A stretch of DNA of 64,000 bases from contig NC_089573.1 in NCBI RefSeq assembly GCF_040115645.1, forward strand, positions 1,612,001-1,676,000, written 5' to 3'. The position numbers and the translations under genes are program-made. The notes beneath the pieces are model-generated. The model did no database searches. It worked only from the letters and a program-made list of their open reading frames with translations, and was not told where the DNA came from. Source of the DNA: Euwallacea fornicatus (lineage: Eukaryota > Arthropoda > Insecta > Coleoptera > Curculionidae). Below, piece after piece: positions 11,440 through 25,000 of this stretch. Position 1 is the stretch's first letter. Each line of letters opens with the position of its first letter.

Positions 11440-11640
11440 CGCTAGGAGAGCGGCTGGATTATTTCTCTGAAATATTTCCCGGTAGAGTAATTTCAAATAA
11501 TGGAGACATACGTTGGCCGGCACGTTTACCACATCTTTCCCCATTATTTATGAGGAATTATGAAAGACCGCATTTATCAATTTGTAATCACCAATATCAA
11601 TGAGGAGCGAAGACAAATGCTGTATTTGGAAATGGAGGGC
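11440..11640 (+). pseudogene. transposase C-terminal fragment
   Basis: The frame 11391-11603 contains FPGRVISNNGDIRWPARLPH then LSPLF, corresponding to FPGRWIGRRG.I.WPARSPDLSPLDF of the same transposase superfamily. Both catalytic and neighbouring positions are mutated (SPDL reads LPHL). It lies directly left of the long-TIR element at 11662 and is a separate, older fragment. Confidence 0.55.
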
Positions 11641-11661
11641 GAACCTTTCGTATATCTTTTA

Positions 11662-13530
11662 TACAAGGTGAATCGTTTAAAACGGCCCACCTAAAATATC
11701 TTGAACAAAACTCTTTTTTCGGAAAAGCCCGAGGCGTGCCAATTATATTTTTAAATGCGAAATTTTTAAACCATAATTTCGTAGATGTAAAGTCATTTCC
11801 TTAAACGAGGCAAATCCCTCAAGAATTTTAAATGGCACGGGGGGTCGAGTGGCACTCAAATTAAAGGTGTTTCAATTCTCTTCACAAATATGCTGGAACT
11901 TTTTTACTGCGCTTTCAAATATTGTGAAAAAAAAACGTTTTAGAACATCGGTGAAATAAATCGAAAAAAAGAAATTTGTAAATAATGTTTTATTTAATTA
12001 TGTATTAAAATTGCGGCTTAATTACTTCCATATAATGAAGAAGTCTTTATTCAACCTCTTCCCGAACATTTTGTACCACTTCAGGAGCTATTTCATCACA
12101 TGCTATTAATATTCGGTAGAGAAGATGTTCTAAAGAGGTAGATTTCGTTTTATAAACAACAATGTTTAAATGGCCCCATAAGAAAAAGTCCCATGGCGTC
12201 AAATCAGGCAATCTTGGGGGCCATTCAATGGAACCTCTTTTACCAATACAGTGTTCGGTAAAATATTGATCGAAGGAGTTACGTACCGGAACTGCAAAGT
12301 GTGGCTAAAAGTCATCCTGTTGAAAAAATACAACATTCTCTGCGATCTGATCGTCGTTTTCAAGAGTAATCAGAATTTGGGGGTAGATGAAATCTTAAAG
12401 CAGATTGAGGTAATAATCACCCGTCAGGTTATCAGAGAGAAAAAAAGGTCCAACGATACGATTTCCCAAAATCCCCGCTCATACATTCAATTTTTCTGGA
12501 TACTGTGAATGTTGTTCTCTCATAATTCTTGGATTCACATCACTGAAATATCTGCAATCATGTCTGTTCAATAAACCATTCGGAAAGAATTTGCATTCGT
12601 GAGAAAAGCATGTAGAATATAAAAATTTGAGATTGATCAACACGTTTTTACTTATCACCTCTCAAAATTACATACGGCGATATGGATCATCTTCCTTGAG
12701 CTCATGAATGAGATGCGTCTTAAGAGATGGAAATTATGTTTTTTCAAGATCTTCTGAACGCTACCACGTGGGAAACCTGATGTTGCTTCTAATTCTCGGG
12801 GTGTTTGAAATAAACTTTTCTTAATTTACATGATTCAGTTCAGTATGTCCCAAATTAGCAATCTGTGCAGCCTCGTTGGTAACGGTGTGTCGCTTTTCAT
12901 GTATTCTGTTAGCAACGAATCCAGTTTCCATGAATTTAGATATTAAATTCGTCATAGAGGTGACTCAAATTCTTACCAGAATGTCTTCCATTAAAAATTC
13001 TCGCAGTTTTTCAGGCTATTTCATTATTTTCGAAACAGATGGTGACAATTTCGATTCTCTCTGCAGTGGTGTAAATCATGATGCTTTGAATAGTCGAATG
13101 AATCGATAAGTTTCCCAGTATAATTCGGACCAGTGTAAAATCGGAACAAAACCCATTACCTTCTTTTAAGATTTCGATGATAAACATAATTTTTTGCAGT
13201 ATTTTTGTATTATTAAGTTTAGATCATTTTTTTCGAATAAATTTACCAATATCCTAAAACGGTGTTTTTACAATATTTAAAGGAGGAGCAAAAACATTTC
13301 AGCCCACTTTTAAAGATAATTGAAATATCTTTAATTTGATATGCCAGTTGATCATCCGTGCCATTTAAGATTCTTGAAGGGATTGTCATCCCGTTTGGGG
13401 GGATGACTCTACACCTACGAAATTATGATTCAAAAATGTCCCCCTTGAAAGTAAAATTGACATGTCTGGCGGTTTTCCGAAGAACAAAAATTCCATTCAA
13501 GGTATTCAATTTTAAATGGGCCACCTTGTA
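11662..13530 (-). mobile_element. long-TIR Tc1/mariner-superfamily element, copy 1
   Basis: A 1,869-bp element with ends TACAAGGTG / CACCTTGTA and inverted arms of about 300 bp (11662-11973 and 13225-13530). Both arms contain ATTTAA(A/G)ATTCTTGA and the complement of TTTCAAATATTGT. A dead transposase lies on the - strand between the arms. Its core is almost identical, in inverted orientation, to the element at 26080-27965, whereas the outer 150-200 bp of the arms differ markedly. Confidence 0.82.
12047..13079 (-). pseudogene. DUF4817-type transposase pseudogene, copy 1
   Basis: This is the reverse-complement counterpart of 26545-27577, exactly the same length (1,033 bp). On the - strand it opens with TAERIEIVTICFENNEIA followed by a TGA, then KTARIFNGRHSGKN, the helix-turn-helix of this insect transposase family. 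The C-terminal block corresponds to PDLTPLDFFLWG and the end to VVQNVREEVE. Many stops are shared with copy 2, so the common ancestor was already dead or the two have been homogenised. The open frames on the + strand here (12251-12508, 12876-13109) are antisense shadows. Confidence 0.8.
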
Positions 13531-16500
13531 TATTTCATCATTTACTCGTTTCTCATTTTGTTAGTTCCAAGTCGGTCTTTGCAATAAGAGAACTATCAAC
13601 GTTTCTGCCAAACTGCCAGGCTGAACTTTAACATGTGATACATCATCGCAGTGAGGAAAAAGAAGCTGAGTTCGAAAGTGGAAAAATCGAAAGTGATGTT
13701 GACACCAAAAAACGAAATTGATGAGCTTTGTCGAAACGTCGGATTTTAAATGTGACGTCGCTGCTTTTGTATAAGAAGAAAAATTACAACGACGAAGTGT
13801 CAATCATTTTGCATTATCTTTTCCAAATAAACTGAGGAAAAATTATAACGTTTTTCTAAAATTCCAGTGCTTTTGCGACTACCTCTGAAACACGGCGGAT
13901 TTTTTCAAATTTTCAAACGACAAAATTTTGAACTTTAAATTTCGAAAGTTTCCCCTTTTTAATCGAAATCGTGTCTGTTTTTGTTTTCCAAAATTCCTGT
14001 GAATCGGTTCCAGAAAGAGACATCTTACGACATAACCTTATACAACTTAAAAAGTATTCAGCATGGGTGGTACAAACACTTGTTGTGATAAGTAGATTTT
14101 GAATATCCAATAAAAAACGTGAGGTATTATGCTAAAAATTAATTTTCAGGCAGGAGAGTGATTTTCAGCTTTTTGGCCCTAACGACATGGAACGCTACAC
14201 GATTTCGATATGGTACAGTGGTTATTGGAAACACTTCATATAATCAATAATTTATGGCAGTTGGTAAAATAAAATACGACTATAGCGCTTTGTGTAAAAT
14301 AAATTTCCAGGGAAAATTCTGAGATAGCATAAAACAACTTGCAGAATTACAGAGTGAAGGAAGCGTCTCGAAAACTGTTAGACATATTCATAGGGACCAA
14401 TAGGTTTAAACCCAATTTGAAGTTTAAATTCCAGATTCAACATCCATGCTACCAGCTATCTATTAAAATCTTGAGTGTAACTTCGGATGGAGTTCAAACC
14501 GAAGGTATAGAGCAGGGCCCTATTCAATTTCGTATCTCTAATGATTTTCTACATCCCAATATTGATTGTGGAATTTAGGACATCCCGTGTGTTGACGTTG
14601 ATGATCAAATTTCATTCCTAAATCCCTGTCCAGCGGTAATATTTATTTCATACTTTGATTAAGACATACCAATTAAATACAGAGAGTTCTCAAAACAGAT
14701 CCCTTAAGGCAGATCCTCCGAAAAGAACTAATCCCGACGACATAATGTGGAATCGATCAAAACCGGCTCGTTTCAAGCGTCTAAAGAGATGGGTTCGCTA
14801 CAACATCCAGCCTTCCATTAAGCCATCGTGTTTTGAATTTTTGTCGTCCATCAATATTTTCCCTTTTAATGAAACTTCTGTGGGTGTCACAAGTAAAGTT
14901 TTATTCATACGTGAGACAGAAACGAAATAAGAAAAAGTTTTCCATGGTAGAACTCCCGGTGTTCGCTGTGGCGTCGATTCCTCAGGGACTGGAAGTTTTA
15001 TACCGTGCAACTTCAATACTTTCCCTCGTAAATGTAATCACTTTCCCTGTTAAATAAAGTCAGACTGAGAAATCTTGAACGTCCAGAGTTTCATTTCTCA
15101 GGACTCGTTTCTCTTCGATCCTGGAGGAGACTTGAGTGTGAAAGTTATTTAAATCTTGGAATTAACGCATCTCAAGTAATTTCACGAAATACGAAGTAGA
15201 GGCTACTTTCGTTAGTGCCACGGCGCCCTAAAGTTGCAATTCATGAGTGTCGCATTACCTTCCATCAAAGATAATGAACATTTAGAGTCAGGCTTGCTAA
15301 AAACAATACCGCCTCATTAAGTCATCCATCATTCCATAATCAATCACCTTAATTTTGTTTTTGTTTAAATATCAAATGTCAGTGGAAAAAATGACCATTA
15401 GTCCCTTTTGTACGATTGGAAATGGCTAAATAAGTACGTCAGAGGGGGCGCATTTGGATGCGATGAGGCTCAACTTATATGTGGGGGGAATCGAGGGACT
15501 TCTACCTTATAGTGCTTTGCTTAAAGTGCAGGAGCAAAAGGTAAATAAAATTCGAAAATCGACATGTAATTTGAAACGAACCCCATTATTTTCAATGCAC
15601 ATCTTCCAATTCGTAAACTCATTCTGACTGGTTTCCATTTCAGGGGATTTGAATTGATATGTTTCCCGTTTGGTTACCCTTTCGAAGCTCTAGTGAAAAT
15701 CAGAATGCTGTTAAAAGCAGAAACCGATAACGATTGAAACTCGACGAAATTCAAAACCGTAAATCCATAAAAACAACTTTCTATCCAGAATCAATAAGAA
15801 ACCAATTAAGAAAAGCAGCCTAATGGTAGAGGCTGAGGACAATTAAGTAGCTTATCGTCGAAGAAATTGCAAGACTCTTTTCAGCCGTTTTAAAGATGTT
15901 GCCTTTAAGTGGCGTTTAGTTTGTGCCTGAGGCCCTTCGGGGGTCGCCTCTTCAAAATTTAAATTAAAAACTTTATGAATTATCTTTCCAACAAATTGCG
16001 TGAAAATTTTAACGCTGAACTTGAGGGAAATTTCGCTGTAAGGAGATTCATCGCGACCTTAATGACCTGCCAAGGCAAATGGGAATTGGGGAGAAAACAT
16101 GTACTTATATTAGCAATAATAATAAACAGCCTCTCAGTCTTTATCTCCATTTTTCCTTTGCGGGTTGTAAAAGTAGAGAAAGAAATGTACATTTTTGTTG
16201 AAAATTTCCTGATTTCCGAGAAAATACGAGATCGATATAAGTTCCGAATCAATCGATTATTGCGAAAACAGTAACTGCTCGAATGTGGCATGAAACTTTT
16301 CAAGAGGGGTAGGGGCGTATCCATATTTCGCCGCTTTTCAAGCTTTAAGCGTTGATATCTCAGGGACCTGTAACATGCTCCGAGATCTCGATGAGTTCCA
16401 TGAGAAAACCGAGCTATAATACCTGATTTAGTTTGTGAGGAATGGGATATACCTTGATTCTTATTTGAGCGATTTGCAAAAGCAGAGTATCATGAAAAAT

Positions 16501-17096
16501 ATACAAGTTTTCCTGTGTTAAACTATGTACTTTGGAAGGCAAATGGGAAGTTCCTAATCAGAGTAGAAAAATCTTGCTTTGGATTTTATTATAAACTGGA
16601 CTAACATATGGGGCTTTATTAAGTACTTGTAGAATCTCTACAGAGTGCATCTTTGCCTAATTTTAAGATAAAATCTTCTTATGAACATGGGTCCCTATCG
16701 GTTTGATTTTTGATATGCGGAGCTTCAAAAAAAATTTTTTGCTTGGTATTTTGGTTTCATTTTCATTCAGTAACATGTGATTTTGACGAAATTTTGAGCA
16801 CTGGGAGTATGGCCTGTGAGAAACTCAAATATTTACTTTTTTACGTTGGATAACACCACATCCAGCGTTGTACATAGACTAAAATAGTCATAACTCATAA
16901 TATTTGTCGCTGAACGCAGCCGTTTTGACAAAAACGGGTTTAAACTTGGAGCTGTTTTCGGAAGATCGTTAGTTGAATTACACAGAATTTTTGAAAAATA
17001 AAAAAAAAACATGTGTCCACCTTTGTTAATTGTATTATGATGTGACAAACTTAGATTGCTCACAAGACTAAGACTAAACTACATTTGCAAATAAGT
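13531..17096. other. no gene seen
   Basis: About 3.5 kb upstream of the first visible KChIP exon. Overlapping small ORFs on both strands (14339-14578, 14655-15057, 15975-16324) have no recognisable domains. No exon of the KChIP gene could be identified here, but short 5' exons would be hard to see. Confidence 0.35.
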
Positions 17097-17230
17097 TGAT
17101 AATGTTTTTAGAACAATTGGCGAAAACGACTGCGCCTACAGCGATGCATGCATCGATCAATTCGTCTTACCATTGAGGAACTCTTTCGAATATACCTGGT
17201 GTCTGATTAATAATTGCCCACGATTCAAAT
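17097..17230 (-). pseudogene. possible transposase C-terminal remnant
   Basis: On the - strand TPGIFERVPQW, a stop, then DELIDACIAVGAVVFANC resembles the extreme C-terminus of insect Tc1/mariner-superfamily transposases (PGIFERVR....R...CI...GGHFE.L). An ACAGGGCGTC motif on the same strand at about 17350-17359 could be the associated element end. The region is short and weak. Confidence 0.35.
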
Positions 17231-17369
17231 ATCCTGTTCCTTAGATCTTGTTCATTTTAGACTAGAGTTTTCTAAATAGTGACTTCAAATTACCTCACAG
17301 GACATGATTCAAAGGATTCAAGTTTGGTGACTTAAGAGGCTTTTTTTGACGCCCTGTATATCGAGCCGA

Positions 17370-18970
17370 CGCGGACCCGTGTTCATACACGTATAACGTT
17401 TTCACCTTAAAATTAGTCATCGATTCACTCTTTTAATTTTGTACAAGTACTTAATAAACACCCTGTGCACCCAATACTATGGAATTTATTGTTACTTTAG
17501 ATAACTATTCAATTTTAAAAAATCATATGTTCTAAATGCCCTCTATCAACCTCAACGTAATTTTGAATTCTACGTTCAAAACTTACCATTACTCGGCAAA
17601 ACAAATCTCCATCTTGATCTGGATCCACGAAAGAAAAGTTCATAATTTTTTACGATTTAAAATAATTGTCAAAATGAGTTTAAAAAATTTTTATTCCTGC
17701 TCATTCGTTATTGGTCTAAAAATCCTCGCGAATTGCTTATCAAAAAGCTCCATAATTCAAAAGTTGTTGTTTGATGCAGTGGAGCGGTAATTCTGGAGCT
17801 AAAAGAGGAGAATTCGAAATGGAACTGCAACAATAGATTGAGATTTTCTCCAAGTGTTTCATGCAGTTCAAAATTGTGTTGCAGTTGACGGAGGGCATTT
17901 AAACCACATGATTTCTAAAAATTGAATGGTTATCTAACTTGGTAATAAATCCGATAGAGTTAGCTATACAGTAGCCCAACAAAAGATTTTTTACTTTGAT
18001 TAGAAAACTTTTATTTGACTTTTAAAGCGCATAATCTAACATGAGGAACTCTGTATTCCCGAGGCTACAGGAACTCAATTGAGTTCACGATGATGAGACA
18101 GTCAATCAGCTGAAGAAACTAATGGCAATTCAAAAAAAGCCAAAGGGCCGGAAGGGTCCGTGATCTTTTACTACTCTAATCGTCGATACCTTACAGCGGC
18201 AAACTCTTTTGTGAATTTTCCATAAGTTGAAAAAAAAAAAGAAACGATGCTGATTTTCTTCTTCTTATAGAGAACAGTCCGGTCTTTTGAACAGGAATCT
18301 AGTAAAATTTTCGATTCTGAAAAAATTCCCAAATTTTGCTGCCGACAGCCGCAAGGCTCTGAAGTTACTGCTTTAGTAACATGAAGTAAATAGGGCGATA
18401 TCGCGCATCGTTATCGAAACACCTATACGTAAAGACGTAAAAAGACGGGGAGAAAAATTTATTGGTGCAAAAACAAGCTCCATTTCCTTTTAATGTTGCG
18501 GCCTCGGATAGAACAAGAAAAATACCTTTTTGCATTTAATTGGATAGGTTCTCTTCAACTCGGATATTGATGCCGCCGTTGCAACCCACCTTGAAGAGAA
18601 TCCATTAATTAAACCGTTTCGGGAAAAAACTGCGCCATAGAATTTCGCAGGAGGTGTTTACTAATTGCCACTTTAATATTCATTTTGTGTATTCACAATT
18701 TAGACTTATACGAAAATAATTGGAAAACTACGCAAACGACCTACAGGGGCGCTTTATTCTACCCCCTTACGTTTTAGGTAATATTTCATTTCATTTCCAG
18801 CAATTTTCGACTTCGTCCAACTAAAAACGACGGAAGTCCTGTACCCTAGACGAGGGAGTGAATTTTTTATGAAGCTGAAAGCGCCAGCAGTGAAATAGAA
18901 AATTATCGTTAATCCGAGCGCAGTTCTTTCGCCTTAAATTTTATAAAGCTCAAGTGACCAAATTGTTTCA
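17370..18970. other. no gene seen (upstream of the first visible KChIP exon)
   Basis: No supportable gene, apart from the polypyrimidine/AG acceptor of the exon at 18972. The ORF at 17536-17790 is AT-rich and has no recognised motif. Confidence 0.4.
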
Positions 18971-18971
18971 G

Positions 18972-19096
18972 ATGACGAGTCAGATGAGTTTACGATTCAC
19001 ATAGCGAGGTACCGGCCTGAGGAACTCCATAAATTGGCATCGAAGACGAAATTCACCAAAAAGGAGATTCAACTGATGTACAGGGGATTCAAACAA
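18972..19096 (+). CDS. KChIP exon a (first visible)
   Basis: Acceptor TTGTTTCAG just before 18972, donor GTAAGT at 19097. It encodes an acidic stretch (DDESDEF) then ARYRPEELHKLASKTKFTKK and EIQLMYRGFKQ, the KChIP-specific entry to EF1. The ATG at 18972 is not the start: its frame hits a stop after ten codons, while the phase-1 reading is open and conserved. Confidence 0.9.
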
Positions 19097-22000
19097 GTAA
19101 GTTGAATGCTTACCTAAACTAATGGTGATGGTTTGGAAGTAACGTTTCCAAATAAGAAATGCAATCCATTAGGCAAATCCGGGGCATTTAATCAAAATTT
19201 CGCAGGCTGCCCACCCTTACGTGGGACGATTTATCTCAAGGTTTAATGGAGAAGAGAATTAATTTAAGCTAAAATTTAAGGTTACGAGGAAGCAAACGGG
19301 TACATTAAAATATTCTCCTCGAAGATACTAATATCTGTGGCTAGAGTAAAATTGATGTATCATTGGACGATCCTTACTTGTCGCACTTTGATGATTTATC
19401 GAGAGGAATCTTTCGCCACTTGAGCCCGTTTCTCGGTTTCTCCACCGTTATTTCCATAAAGGGACTGCATTTCTTTACATTTTGTCAGTTATTTTTTAGT
19501 TGAGCCTCTGGGGGCAAAAATCCCTCGTTACATTATTTAGTCGTCTCTCTTCTGTAGTTACTGCAAAATAAATTTATAAAGGCACTAAGGAGAATGATAA
19601 ATATACCGGATTTGGGGATTTTTCTGGGAACCGCAATATGCCTCGGAAATCTTTCGGGCTTGTATCAAGTGAATTTCAATTTGAAAACGAAAGAATAGGG
19701 CTTCGGAAAATGTTTTTCCAAGCAAATGTGCCATTTTTATCTTTTGAATATTTATGTAGTTCTAAAAAATGAAATTATTTGGGTTATATTCGCATATTAG
19801 CCACACTTGATCCAATTTTACGTATTCACAATAACTAATTAGAAATATCATACCTTATGCCCAATGGAATATAGACTTACATTTACTTTACCACTTTTAC
19901 GTGTATTAAGTGCTTTCCTTACAGCCATTAATGCTTACTATAACTAACTAACTTACGGTACATCGTTACTTCATATGTATAGATGTACGTTATCCGGAAC
20001 TACTACATTGACAGGATAGTTCGAGAATCATGTTGAATCATTTTGAATGCGGTAGTTATCCGTGAATTCCCGGGAATATCCCCTCAAGCTTATACCGGGG
20101 CGATCGTAAGTGCACTACCGTCCATAAGTATTTGCCCACCTTGAAATTTTCATTTAATCACATTATATCTTAAAATTTATTACAGATATTATTTAGAACT
20201 TATTTTAAATACAAATTCCCTTTATTTCCAAACTTCGTCTTAAACATTAGCCTCGTCAATATGACCACCTTCATTTTTTATAACTGTTGCACATACCCGT
20301 GGCATTCTTTCAAGTAACTTTGTTAGCGTTTTACTGATATTAAACGCCATGCTTCTTGCAACATCCTCCACAAGGATTCCTCAGATGATGGGCACTTGCT
20401 TCTTATCCTCCTGTCGAGCTCATCCCACAATAATTCGATGGGACTGAGGTCAGGCGACTGCGGTGGCCACTCCATCACCTCAAGTTTATTTTCAGTTTTT
20501 AATTGATTCAAATAAGATTTGCAGAGTTGGGATTTGTGTTTCGGATCGTTATCCTGTTGAAAAATCAATTTCTGCCCGAAAATACGACGTCCAGAGGGTA
20601 ACATTTGTTTCTTTAAAATTTCCAAATATTGTTCTTTCTTCATTATTCCGTTAAATTCTGGGGTGGGCAAATACTTATGGACGGTAGTGTAGTTAGATAC
20701 ACTGCCCCTACCTAACATGTAAAATAAACGAGGTTATATGAGCATTTTGGTTTTTTGCAGGGTTAATCCTTGTTAATAAGGGGGTTACTTGGAGTTATTT
20801 CAAGTGTGGTTTTGTAAAATGGTGCCACTTTCCTCTAGATTTACAGAAACTGCATAGTCTATCCCTGATTTTTCGCCAGACTGACAATGTAACCTTCATA
20901 ACAGTACTTTCATAGTAATTGATCGTACAACAGAAGTTGAATTTAGACTGTCAAGGTCGTACTTTCAACACAACCAATTAGTTACTTTTACTGGCATGGA
21001 ATCTACATTAAATGGTAACTTAGAGGTCTACATATTTATATAAAGTTCCATGTGTCAATTTCAAAACACAAATTTAAATATGAAATATTTGATAGTTCAG
21101 TAGACTTTCGGCCAACTCCATTAGCTTCCTTTAACATCATTAAAAACTTTCAGCAATTGCCCGCCTCCGAGGCAAATTAAACAATTTTATGCAGTGTCTC
21201 ACATTTTGCCTGGAATGTCGAAATATCTCAGATTCTAGGAATTCTATAAAGAAATTTGTAGAACGAGACTTTAATTTGAGGAGAAAGTGTCTTGGTGTTA
21301 AATTTGATTTAACCCCCCCCCCTCTTGTGGACGTGGCGAGGGCTAATTTTTTAATTTTGGAATGGAAACCCTAATTTTTTACAAATTCGAATGATACTGC
21401 TAAAAATGAGAAAAAAATATCCGAAATGTTTTTTTCGATTAATGGTAGAAAACATTGTAATTATCTAAATTCAATTCATATTCTAAATGGCAACTTCTTT
21501 TAAAAAAATTCTATAGTAATAAAATATGACAAATAAACAACAATTTAAACATATAAAACACCAACTTTTAGACATTCTGTTATATTAATATTGGTTCACG
21601 ATGGAGCATTTGATAATAAAAGAGAAAATCAAAATGGTTTTGTGTATGGAGAAGTTGGTAGGAATTTAGATCATGCCGGAAATCTCTACGATTAACCTTT
21701 CTCTGAAAGACCACGATCCCGGACTTCTTTCTTTTATGTGATTAAAATATTTATTAATGAAGGGACTGCAGATCAAAAGAAAAAAAACTCACCCAGCTAC
21801 TCTTTGCGGAGGAAACAATCAAAAGTGCGATACTGGGTGTTCTTTAATCTCTAAGTAAGAACAAGTGAAATATTAGAATTATCACGAGTTTCAAATATAA
21901 GTATCTGGAGGACGCTGAGAATACTCAAGTTTCATCTTTATCATATTTCTTTACGCTCAGTGCTCCATGAGGTAGATTTCCAAAATTGTTTAGATTTTTG

Positions 22001-25000
22001 TGAGCGGGTATCTGGATAGATATAACAAAATCCCAACTTTTTCTGTTGCGTATTATTCTTCGACAAATCATCTTTTACAATTCATGGTCAGTCAGTAGAC
22101 ATAACATGCATTGTTGCAATGTTGAAACTCCTCATTGACTTCGACAAGTTTATTACTAGAGTCCTTGTACTTTCAGCGTGGAATCATAGGCAGTAAACAT
22201 ATCGACCTTCACATAATTGAACTCAACTTGAATGGTGAAATGTACCTGATATTTCGTAAAATAAATTGTCCATATTATTCTAGGACATGAACTTAGAGAT
22301 GCGTCAGAACATGTGGTTTCAACGTGACCGTTGTCCAGCTCGCTATTCTGCGGTGACGCGGAAAATTTTTGATCGTAATTTTAACAGTCGATGAACTGAG
22401 AGATCTGGTCCGGTGAATTGGACTGTGTGATATCTAGATCCCATTAGATTACATGTGGGAAAAAATATATATAAATGTGTGTATATGGGGGGGGGAAAGA
22501 GGGTAAGAAAAAGGGTAAGAAAGAGGCGAGAGAGAGAGAGAGAGACGAGCAAAAGAGAATATTAGGTTAATGGGAAAAAGTTTGAGAGTTGTACGACAGG
22601 TGGGTCAAAGTGCTCATCCCGAACATGAGATGGTGGTACGAAGCGGGATGGAAAAAATCCAGTTAAGTGCTGACAGGTGTTTACCGAACACGGAGTGTTC
22701 GAGAAATACCTGCGGAGGATAGGTATGGAACAGCACGATCACTGCTAGTTCTGCGGGGACGAAACAGAAGACTTCCCTGCGCATACCCTCTGAGAGTGTT
22801 CAGAATGGGAGGAGAAACAAGAGGAAGTGAGAGGAAAAAGACTGAATCTGGATAGGAATGCGAGTGGGAGAGAGCTGACGGAGAGTTACGAGAAGAAGAA
22901 GGAATTCGAGTGGATGGTTGGAAGAATAATGCGCGAAAATTGTGCTGAGGAGGCGAGGAGAAGTAGCTCGAGCAACTGAGCGCCCTAAAGGAAAGCTGAG
23001 GAGGCGGTTTCAGGGTCAGGGTGGTTTTAACGGATACGTGGGTGAAAACTCAAATCTCACACTACTCGAATGTCACCAACAGGCCATCAAAGATGCCCAG
23101 CTGGGTGTCTTTGGGAAGAGTTTCACCTCCTCGTAACGCAAAAAAAACATCTCCGAATTTTACTTCATTGGATATCTTTTTGTGAAATATCTGAATGATT
23201 AGGTTTATAGAGAAATAGTAACGACACTTGAGGATATCATGCTGCGAATTATAAATTCCTGGACCAATATTCCAGAAGACACACTTCGTACATGTGAAGG
23301 CTGTTTTAAAACACGGATAAATCAGTGTGTTGAAGTTCAGGGCCACCATTTTTAACGTTTATTTTACAAACAAAAATTTACTTTGCATAAATTTATGTTT
23401 TCACTGATTCTAATGTAGACGTCATCAAACCTATCGGTAAATCAAAATCGAAAGAGAAATTGAAGTTAATTAAAGGGTTTTCTAGCATGAACCGAAAAAA
23501 TGTCTCGGACAATTTTTAAAAACTTTTAGCAGTATTATCCGAAACTTAAAAAAACGGGGGCTGCTAGTTTAAATTAAAAAGTTGAGCCCCACCCCGCCTA
23601 TATGGGAGTTGGAGGGGAAGCAATACACACCAATACATTTCCCCCTCAGAGTAATTAAAGCTTAATAGCATAGACATTTATTTATGGGATGACTAATATT
23701 CCAGACATTTCAATAGTTCAGGTTAAATGATATACACTTTATGTACGTATATGCAGTTATATTATATTGTTCTGCTGCTAATTTTAATAACTTTGATTCT
23801 ATCTAAATAAAATATTAGGTAGATACACGGTCGGCTATCATGTTTGACCATTTTACATAAATTGTTAAAATATTAGACATATTCGTGAAATGTATTTGAT
23901 AATTCTGTATTACGTATTTAGGATTGATTATTCCATCATTTATTTTTTTGCGGAAAGCTGGACGGGAATAACCCATCAAGGTGGTAGAAAACCCACATTT
24001 CCTACAACGACGTGTAGGAAATCTCTCGTATCATTATTTTTTTATATCTTTTTTAATTCCTGCTTTTTCACTATTTTATTAGTAAAACATCTTTATTGTT
24101 TCAAAACTAATGGGAAGTTGAAGCTAATATCGGATTGTAAATTCTTTCCAAAATCAAGCAAAATTTGCCTTTTTCCTATTGTTAGAGCTGTTTATTTTTT
24201 GTTGTTTTTAAACCAAAATAAATATAGCGTTTCATTGAAATACATTAGAATTAACGATTTTGCATCCCAATCATTAGCAATGTAAAACTTACTTTTAACT
24301 CCTTTAATAAGTTTTTTGTTTCGCTACGTAAAATAAAAACAAATTTACTGCCGAACCGATATTCATAGCTGAATTGAAGACAATGAGACAAAATAGCCTA
24401 GGGCAGTAAATTATCATTTCCGCCTTTTAAAACACATAATTTTTTCTTCGATTCGTACGAATTAATGCGTTTTTTGCTAATTTGCAAAAAAGTGCTTATG
24501 AAATAAAATCGAATTAAAATTCTCTTTGATAGATTCTTGTGCAAACCCAATTCAAATATATCGCGATTTTACCTAAAAACAAAGGTAGTATTTCAGTTTT
24601 CCATATTTTGGGTTTATTGGAACAGGCCTACCAATTTCTAAACAGAAAACGCTTGGGACTCAAAGCCGAATATCTTTGATGAACTGGACTGAATTTGATA
24701 AAAATGTTAAAATAAAATCATAAAAATTTCATTATGCCAAATATCTCGTCAAAATGTGACGCAAACACCCGGCCTCGCTGTAGACATCTCTCAAGACTTT
24801 AAATTTTATGCATCCATCATGTTTTTCCGCTTCTGGGCCGCATTTTCTTGACGGCACGGTAAGTCGAGTAAATTACAAAAATAAAATCGAACTGTCACCC
24901 AATGATAAGCAAAATATCCATTTTTAATTTCAAATTTCTGGTGTATTTGCGGACGTTTTCCAGCAACCGCAGGAAATAAACTATACAAAATTTCACTCTA

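Noticed and set aside
12251..13109. Open frames on the + strand inside the first long-TIR element
   Set aside because: They are antisense to the dead transposase; the same frames appear antisense in the second copy, so their conservation reflects repeat identity, not coding.
14339..15057. Cluster of ORFs of 72-91 codons
   Set aside because: Different frames and strands overlap, no family resemblance, and no shared splice structure.
15975..16324. Overlapping ORFs of 99 and 114 codons on opposite strands
   Set aside because: Mutually antisense, no recognisable motif on either strand; treated as chance.
23890..24285. 131-codon ORF on the + strand
   Set aside because: Composition is that of translated AT-rich DNA; no domain, and it lies in a KChIP intron.
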